This document shows, piece by piece, positions 16,811 through 25,800 of a DNA stretch of 64,000 bases. How positions within the stretch are numbered: position 1 is the stretch's first letter; the number at the start of each line of letters is the position of its first letter. Source of the stretch: Acetobacteraceae bacterium UBA6159 (GTDB lineage: Bacteria; Pseudomonadota; Alphaproteobacteria; Acetobacterales; Acetobacteraceae); the NCBI GenBank assembly GCA_002422345.1, contig DIUL01000142.1, forward strand, positions 13,296 to 77,295, read 5' to 3'. The notes under the pieces are model-generated. The model saw nothing but the letters and a program-made list of their open reading frames with translations, made no database searches and was not told where the DNA came from. A program made the translations under genes and the position numbers.

Positions 16811-19800
16811 GTGGTGGGGGCTGTTGCTGTCATTGGCATGGCGTGTCGGCTACCCGGTGCGCACGGCTATGACGAATTCTGGACGAATCTCCAGAATGCT
16901 GACAACCACATCAGGCAAATCCCAGCCGATCGTTGGGATGTCGAGCAATTTGATCCCCAGGGGCCCGACGCCGGACGGATCCGCGACGCGCGGTGGGGCG
17001 GGCTGTTGGACCGGGTTGATCTGTTCGACAACCGTTTCTTTGGTATTTCGGCGCGGGAAGCGCGCAACATGGATCCGCAGCAACGCCTGCTGCTGGAGGA
17101 AAGCTGGCATTGCCTGGAAGACGCCGGGATCCCGCATGAGAAACTGAGATCGCGTGTCACGTCCGTTTACGTCGGTGTCATGACGATTGATTATCATCAG
17201 AATGTCACATCGACGCCGCCGGACTCCTATGCCTGTCTCGGCAATTATGTCGGAATTCTTGCAAACCGTCTCTCGAATTTTCATGGCTGGCGCGGTGAAA
17301 GCTTCGCCCTCGACGCCGCCTGCGCCGGCTCCCTCACAGCCCTCCACCAGGCTCGGCGCGCACTGCTGGCCGGGGAGTGTGATTACGCGCTGGTGGCCGG
17401 CGTCAGCCTGATCATCAATCCTTGGCATTACGTTTCGTTTGCACGGTCCCGGATGCTCAGCGCGACCGGGGAGTGTCGCACCTTCGATCGGGATGCCAAC
17501 GGCTATGTGCCGGGCGAAGGCGTGTCGGTCATGTTGTTGTGCCGGGAGGAAGACGCCCGCCGCGATGGCGCCCGCGTGCATGGGCGCGTGATCGGCACCG
17601 CGACCGGCCATGTGGGCGCGTCCGACAGCATCACCGCCCCTTCGGTCGCCGCGCAGCGCCGGGTGATCGAGGATGCCGCGCGATCGGCGGGGATCGACCT
17701 GTCGACCGTGTCCTATATCGAAGCCCACGGCACCGGCACGCCGCTTGGCGATCCGATCGAGGTGGTGGCGCTGACCGAGGCGTTGTCGGAAGGCGCGCCG
17801 CGTGACGCGCCATGCTGGATTGGATCGGTGAAGACCAGCATTGGACATCTTGAAGCCGCGGCCGGCCTGGCCGGGGTGACCAAGGTCCTGCTGATGATGC
17901 GCCATCGCATGATCGTTCCGACACGCAATCTATCGTATGTCAATCCGTTGATCGACTTCCGGAACGGCATGCTGCGGCCGGCGACAGCCTGCGTCGCGTG
18001 GGAGGGGCAGACACTCCGCGCCGGCGTCAGCGGCTTCGGCTTCGGCGGCACCAACGCCCATGCGATCATTGAATCACCGACGCGGGAGTCCGGCCTGCCG
18101 TCGCATGATGAGGTGTCGCTGCCATTCGTTCTGTCAGCGGCATCACCGGACAGCTTCAGCGCGCTATGGGACGACTGGCGAAAGTTCGTGGCCTCACCCG
18201 CGTTCGAGGCAGCCTCGCTGCGGGACATCCTGGGCACATTGGCCTGCGGACGAGCGCATCTGCCGTATCGTTTCGCCGCGATGGTCCCGGATCGGACCGC
18301 GTTGCGGTCGTTGTTCGACCCGGCGGCACCCCCGCCGGTGCATGCGACAACACCGCCGCGGATTTTGATTCTGTCGGAGAATGAACCAGCCGCCGCCGAC
18401 CGGATCGGGCTATTGCGGCGGCTGGGCGTGCGCCCGATCGTCGTGGTGGGGGACGGTTTCGCCGACCCGTCGCTGGCGCGGTACGATCCCATCGCGCAAC
18501 GCATGCACCTGCCCTTCGCGTTGGACGGGACCTACCTGGCCGCGCTGCGTGATGCGATGGTCGCCACCGACGTTGACGGGATCGAAGACCTTCTGGTCCG
18601 GGCGCGTGATCTTCTCGCCAGCAACTTCACGTTTCGTGGCATCCTGGGAGACTGGCAGCGCGCCATCGGTGATATTTTCAAGTGGATCGAATCCCCGCCG
18701 ACCGATCCCAATAGCCGACGCCAACTGGTCCTTTGTCTCGTTGCCGCGACACGGCGTCTCGCGCGGCGCTGGTCGCTGGACGCAGGGCAGGACGCGCCGA
18801 CGGAGGCGTGGGACGAGATCGCCGGACTGATCGCGGAAGGTCTGCTGCGGGAGCATGAGGCGGTTGCCCTCCTCGACGCCGAAACCGCGGCCCTCGATCG
18901 CCTGGCCGCCACCGTCGCGCAACGCGCGTTGGTGTCGGGACCGCCGGCCTTCGCGCCGATCCTGCACGCGCATACGGCCGAGCGGTCGGCTGTGGTGGAG
19001 ATGCCGGTCCCATCCGGCACCCTCTCCGTCGACATCCGTGCCCTCGGCCGGATCGGGGGACTGGCGGAACTCTGGCAGGCGGGCGCGCCGATCGATTGGT
19101 CCGCGCTGGATGCCTCCCACCGGGTTGTTTCATTGCCGTTGTATCGGTTCGACGGCCAGCGGCACTGGATCGATCTGCACCAGCCTGCCGTCACCCCTGT
19201 CGTTCCCCCGATGCCCGATGATCAGGCGTTGCTGGATCGTCTCGACTCCTACACGGCCCATCGCCTGTTCGTGGCCTTGGAGCGTGCCGGCGCGATTACG
19301 TCGCTGGGGATCGGCATGACACGTGTCGACATCGCCCGCCGTTGCCTGCGCCTGCCAGTTTACGCGCCGCTGCTCGATGCCTGCCTGGATGCTCTCGGCC
19401 GGCACGGTCTGGTGGGGCTGGATGGTGTTCAGGTCCGAGCCCTGGCCGAACGCGCCGCCGTCATCGCCGAGGCCCAGGCGATCCGCGCCGGACTGGCGGG
19501 CGAGACGACGATGGCGGGGCTGCTGTACGCCGTGGATCGTTGCGTGAGCGCTCTGCCCTCGGTCCTGGCGGGCGAACAGCCGGCCGAGGACGTGTTGTTC
19601 CCGGCCACCGATCCCGATCTGGTCGACCGGCTGCTCCACGACCTGCCTGGCGATCGGGCCGCCCTTGATCTGACCGCGGCCGCCGTCGCCGACGCGGTGG
19701 TTCGGCGGCTGCAGGAACAGCCAGGACAGTTTGTCCGGATCATCGAGGTCGGCGCAGGCACCGGCATAGCCACGGCCCGCGTGATCGCGGCGCTCGTCCC

Positions 19801-22800
19801 GTATGCGGCCCATGTTGATTACGTTTGCACCGACCGTTCCGCCACGCTGCTGGCGGTCGCGCGTACCCGCGTGGCGGGCGGCCCGGTCACGCCGGAGTTC
19901 ACGCGCCTCGACCCCGCTGCGGCCGTGGGGCGGTTCGACATCGTGCTCTCCGTCAACGCACTGCATGGGCGCAGGCCGTTTGGTGATCGGGTGCGCGGCC
20001 TGTTGCGCACGGATGGCGTCCTGATCGTAAACGAACCAATCCGGACCCGTGACATATACACCGTGACCCTGGGCCTGCGGGCGGGATGGTGGGACCGCAC
20101 CGCGGCACCCCTGACGCCCGAGGATTGGCGGCTCACGCTGCGCGATGATTTCCGCGAGGTCAGCCTGTCCGGTTCCTCGTCCCGGGCCATCCTGGTCGCC
20201 CGCGGCCCGGACCGTCCGATCGCGACGGAACCCGAACCAACCGTGGCGCGAGCCCGCCCCCAACCCGCGCCGCCGCCGGCCGTTCGGCAGGAGCAAGCCC
20301 CCCCGATGCCGACCCCCGCTGATGATCCTGCTTTGCTCGCCCTCATCCGAGACGCCGTGGCCCGCGCGGTGGAGGCCGAACCGGACACGATCACCGACGA
20401 TGCCAGGTTCGTCGATCTCGGCGTTGATTCCCTGGCCGCCAGCGATCTGACCATGATCCTGACGGAGGTGCTGGGGCGCACGGTTTCGCCCCATACCATC
20501 GACGATCATCCGACACCGCGCCGCCTCGCCCGCCATCTGGCGGGGCAGGACGGCGCCAAACCGATCGCGGCCGAACCGCCGCCGGTCGTGCCTCCAGTCC
20601 CACCGCCCGCGGCCGAACCGACACGCGTCTGGCGCGTGGGACGCGCGGGCGATCTCGGTTCTCTCCATGGTCACGAGACACCCCGCCGCCCGCCCGGCCC
20701 CGGGGAGGTGGAGATCGAGACCGAGGCCGTCAGTCTCAACTTCCGTGATGTGATGGAAGCCCTCGGCCGCCTCGGCCACGCGCCGGCGCCGCTGGGGCTG
20801 GAGTTCGCCGGCCATGTCGCTTCCATCGGTCCGGGCGTTGCTGGCTTCGCCATCGGCGACCCCGTGCTGGGCCTGCACGTCGGCAGCCTGGCGCGCCATG
20901 TCGTGACGCCGGCCAGCCTGCTCGCCCCCCTGCCGCCAGGCCTGACGCTGGCCGAGGCCGCCAGCATCCCGATCGTCTTCCTCACCGCGTCCTGGACGTT
21001 GGAGCGGATCGCGCGGCTGGGGCCGAAGCAGTCGGTGCTGATCCACGCCGCGACCGGCGGTGTCGGACTGGCCGCCATCCAGATTGCCCGACTGGCCGGG
21101 GCCACCGTCCTCGCCACTGCCGGCAGCCCCGAGAAGCGCGCGTTCCTGACCGACCTCGGCATTGCCTGCGTGGCTGGTTCCCGCGACCTTTCCTTCGTCG
21201 ATGCGGTGCGGGATGCGACGGGCGGCAAGGGCGTCGACGTGGTGCTGAACTGCCTCGCCGGCGCGATGACGGATGCCGGCCTGGGGCTGGTGCGCCCTGG
21301 CGGCCATTTCATCGAGATCGGCAAGACGGACCTGCGCGATCCGGCGGACCATCCTGACATCACCTACACGATCTTCGACCTGCTGGCGGAGATCGACCGC
21401 GATCCCGCCTTGGTCGGCCGGCGCCTCGGCGCGCTGCTGGATCGGTTTGACAGCGGCGAACTGACTCCCATCCCGATCCGCGGCTTCCCCTTCGCCGAGG
21501 CATCGGACGCGCTGCGTTTCCTTGCCCGCGCCCGCCATATCGGGAAGGTGGTGCTGAGCGACGCGATCCCCGCCGTCGCCGCGTCACGGCCTGTTGTCGC
21601 GAGGCCCCCGCCCATTGTTGCCCAGCCCGTTGTCGCCCCGATCGTCGCGGCCCCGACGGCCTCACCGATCACCGATGCCCGGGCCGAGCCGATCGCGACG
21701 CCGGTCGTGGAAGCCTGGGACGAATCGATCGCCATCGTCGGCATGGCCGGCTCCTTTCCCGGGGCACCCGACATCGGCGCCTTCTGGCGCCTGTTGCGGG
21801 ACGGTATCGACGCGGTCGGCTCGGTTCCCCCTGGCCGGTGGGACAAGCGGGAGTTCGCCGCCCACGGCGTCCCCGGTGGAGGACAACCGCAACACCGCGC
21901 GGGCGGCTTCCTGGCCGACGCCGAATGTTTCGATGCGGCGTTCTTTGGCATCTCCCCGCGGGAGGCCGTGCTGATGGACCCGCAGCAGCGCGTGATCCTG
22001 GAGCAGACCTGGCTCGCCCTGACCGACGCCGGGATCAGGCCGCAAGGCGGGTCACAGACCCGTACCGGCGTCTTCATCGGCGCGAGTGCATCGGACTACG
22101 CGCAGAAGGCCGCGTTGCTGGGGTTGCCGATCGACCGCCCGTCCTTGCTCGCCCAGATGCCGTCGTCGCTGTCCGCCAGGCTGGCCTATCTGTTCGACCT
22201 GAAGGGGCCGGCACTGACTGTCGACATGGGTTGTGCCTCGGCCGTCGCCGCGATCAAGCTGGCGGTCGACGCCCTGCGGCGTGGAGAGGTCGAGGCCGCC
22301 GTCGCCGGCGCGGTCGCGGTGCAGAGCACGCCGCAGCTTGCCGTCATGGCCGACCAGGCGGACATCCTGGCGCCGGACGGGCGTTGCCGCTCCTTCGCCG
22401 CGGATGCCGCCGGGCTGGGGTTGTCGGAGGGCGCCGGCGTGATCGTCCTGCGCCGCCTGTCCGACGCAACCGCCCGGGGCGACACCGTCCACGCCGTCAT
22501 CCGCGCCGTGGCGGTCAGCCAGAACGGCGCGACGAACGGCATCAGCGCGCCATCGGTTGCCGCCCAGACGACCCTGGCGCGGGAGGCCTTCGCCGCCGCC
22601 GGAATCGCGCCGTCCGCGGTCTCCTATGTCGAGGCGCATGGCGTCGGCACCAAGGCCGGCGACACGGCCGAGGTCACCGCGCTGGCCGAGGTCTTCGGCA
22701 CCAATCGGGCGCTGCCCATCGGCTCCGTCAAGAGCAACATCGGCCACACGCTGGCCGCCGCCGGCATGGCGGGACTCTTCAAGCTGGTGCTGCAACTCCG

Positions 22801-25800
22801 GCACGGCCAACTGGCGCCGTCGCTGCACGCCGGGGCCAATCCGCTGCCGGCCTTGTCGGGCGGCGGGCTGACGGTGAACACACGTCTGACGACTTGGGAC
22901 GCCCCTCGCCTTGCCGCGCTCAACGCCTTCGCGATCAATGGCAGCAACGGGTTCATGCTGGTCGAGGAAGCGCCCGCCCCAACGATCCAGGCACCCGCGC
23001 TGCCCCCCTGCGGCGCCCTGCTGCTGGTCGCCGACCGGACTGAGGCGGCGTTGCGCCAGCGTCTGGCCGACCTGGCGGATTGGCTGGACGGGGCCTCCGT
23101 CTCCCTGCCCGACCTGGCCGGGACGTTGAACGCCGCGCCCGGGGACCTGCCATGGCGGGCGGCTTTCGTGGCGTCCGACATGGACGCCTTGCGTCGCCAA
23201 CTCCGGGAGGGGGCCGATGCCGCCATCGGCCAGGCGCGGCCCCAGGACCCCGCCACCGGCCCGGTCTTCGCCGAAATGGCGGCCCGGCTCTGCGCGGAAG
23301 CCACCCAGGCGGATGCCTCGGTGGGCCGCACTCGTCTGCTGGCCGCGGCCCGGATGTTCGTCGATGGCACGGATGTGGTTGCGCCTGTGCCGCCCGGAGC
23401 CCGCCGCGTCGGCCTGATGCCTCCCCATCGTTTCGAGCGGCAACGGTTCTGGCCAAGTGCCTCCGACGCGGTCGCTCCCGCGCCGGTGGAAACGATCGCG
23501 TCTGAAATCAGTCACGCTCCCGCCCGCACCGACGTCCCGCCCGATGCGGGTCCGCGTGGCGAGGATCACCGCTTGTCGATCCTCCGAGAGGCAGCGGCGG
23601 CCATCCTGCGCCTGCCGGTCTCGGCAATCACGGACCGGTCCGCCCTCCCACGCCTAGGCCTCGACTCCCTGCTCGCCTTCGAACTGCGCGCTCGGCTTGC
23701 CGCCGAACTGGGCACGGCGCCGGAACCGGCCGCGCTGCTGGCAGACCAGCCCTTGGCGGCCCTCGCGGCAACCTTGCCCATGGAAGCCGGTCGTTCCGTC
23801 ACGACCATCCAGCCCAACATCGCGGATCGGTTCGAACCATTCCCCCTGACCGACATCCAGCTTGCCTACTGGCTGGGCCGCACCTCCGGCTTCGCCCTCG
23901 GCGGCGCGTGCCATGTGTATTGGGAGTTCACGGCGGGCCCCGAGCGCGATCCGGATCGGCTGGAAGCCGCGCTGAACCGGCTGATCGCGATGCACGACAT
24001 GCTGCGCGCCGTGGTCCTGCCCGACGGCACCCAGCGCGTGCTGGCCCAGGTCCCGCCCTATGTCATCGAGCGTCATGGCGCCGACGCTCTGCCCGCCCTT
24101 CGATCCGCGATGACGCGGGAGACGTTCGATCCGACGCGCTGGCCGCTGTTCCGCGTCGCCTTCAGCCAGGATGAGACCACCACGCGGGTTCATCTCGGCA
24201 TCGATCTGTTGATCATCGATGTGCCGAGCCTGGCGGTGTTGTTGGGGCAGTGGGGGATGTTGTGTGCGGAACCGGGGGCTGTGTTGCCCGGGCCCGGTAT
24301 CACCTTCCGCGACTACGTCCTGCACCAGCGGCGGGAGGAGGACAGTTCCGCGTTCGAAGCGGCCGAGGCCTATTGGGCGGCGCTCGCCCCATCCCTGCCG
24401 CCGGCGCCGGTCCTGCCGGATATGAAGCCGCTGGATGCGCGGGCGGAGTGGGCATGGAACCGGCATCGGGATGTGCTGGATCGCGACGATTGGGCACGGC
24501 TGCGGTCGCATGCACGGGCGGCTGGGGTTACGCCGGTGGCCGTGCTGGTCACCGCCTTTGCCGAGGTACTGGCGCGCTGGGCCGCCGCGCGGCGGTTCAC
24601 GGTCAACCTGACGGTCAATGATCGCCAGCCGATCCATCCCGATATCACCGCGGTGATTGGCGATTTCACGTCCACGGTGCTGCTGGGCCTTGATGTGGAC
24701 ACGCCCGTTCCCTTCGCGGACCGCGCCCGTGGCACGGGTGGAGACCTCGCCACCCATCTCGGCCATGCGCGCTACACCGGGGTGCGGGTGCTGCAACAAC
24801 GCGGCAACGGCCTGATGCCGGTCGTGTTCACCAGCATGCTTGGCTACGGCGCCCTGTCCGGCCCGCTGGGGCGGTTGGAGCATGGGGCGACCCGCACGCC
24901 GCAGGTCTGGCTCGACGCGCAGGTAATGGAAGATGACGGCGCCCTGGTCTTCACCTGGGACGCGATCGACGCCTTGTTCCCCGATGGTTTGATGGGCGGG
25001 ATGTTCGCTGCCTGGGGTTCGGCGCTGCGCACGCTGGCGTCCGACGCGGCGATCTGGGAGCGTCCGCTCTCGGGCTGGCTGGATGACACGGAAAAGGCGC
25101 GCCGCGTGCGCCGGAACGCGACCAATCATCCGCTGCCGGAGGGGCTGCTGCACGAACCCTTCCTGCGCCAGGCCCTTGCCCACCCGGACCGTGTGGCCGT
25201 TATCGGGCCGGATGGGATGGTGACGCATGGGGACCTGCTGCGCCACGCTAGCGCGGTGGCCGAGGCGCTGGGCGATCTGCCACCCGACCAACTGGTGGCC
25301 GTGTCGCTGCCGAAAGGATGGCGGCAGGTCGCGGCGGTGATCGGAGTGCTGTTGGCCGGCGGTGCCTACCTGCCGATCGACCCGACCCTGCCCGAGGCGC
25401 GCCGGCATCATCTCGTCGCGCGCGGAGAGGCTTCGGTTGTCCTGACGCTCGATGCGTTGGGCCTGGGTTGGCCGGACGGCATACAGGTCGTTGCGATGGA
25501 AAGCATCGAGCCGGCCTCGGCCGTGATGCCGGTCCCACGCGCGAAACCGCATGATCTGGCGTATGTCATCTTCACGTCGGGTTCCACCGGCGAACCGAAG
25601 GGCGTGATGATCGAGCATCGCGCCGCGCTGAACACCGTGCTCGACGTCAACGACCGCTACCGCGTCACCCCTTCCGACCGTGTGCTCGGCCTGTCGTCCC
25701 TGGGGTTCGATCTGTCCGTCTACGACATCTTCGGCGTGCTGGGCGTGGGCGGCGCGATCGTCCTGCCCGACCCGCGTTCGGCTGCCGATCCGGCGCATCT

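Noticed and set aside
18400..18500. Functional acyltransferase domain after KS1
   Set aside because: Only a faint LGVxPxxVVG-like stretch is present; the catalytic Ser, the GQGSQ motif and the substrate motif are missing. It is kept as an unexplained insert instead.
24241..24300. Patch with more TTG, GGG and TGT codons inside the Cy domain as a sign of recent recombination
   Set aside because: Too short to judge by eye, and similar small patches occur elsewhere (for example near 35530-35600). A windowed codon-usage test would be needed.
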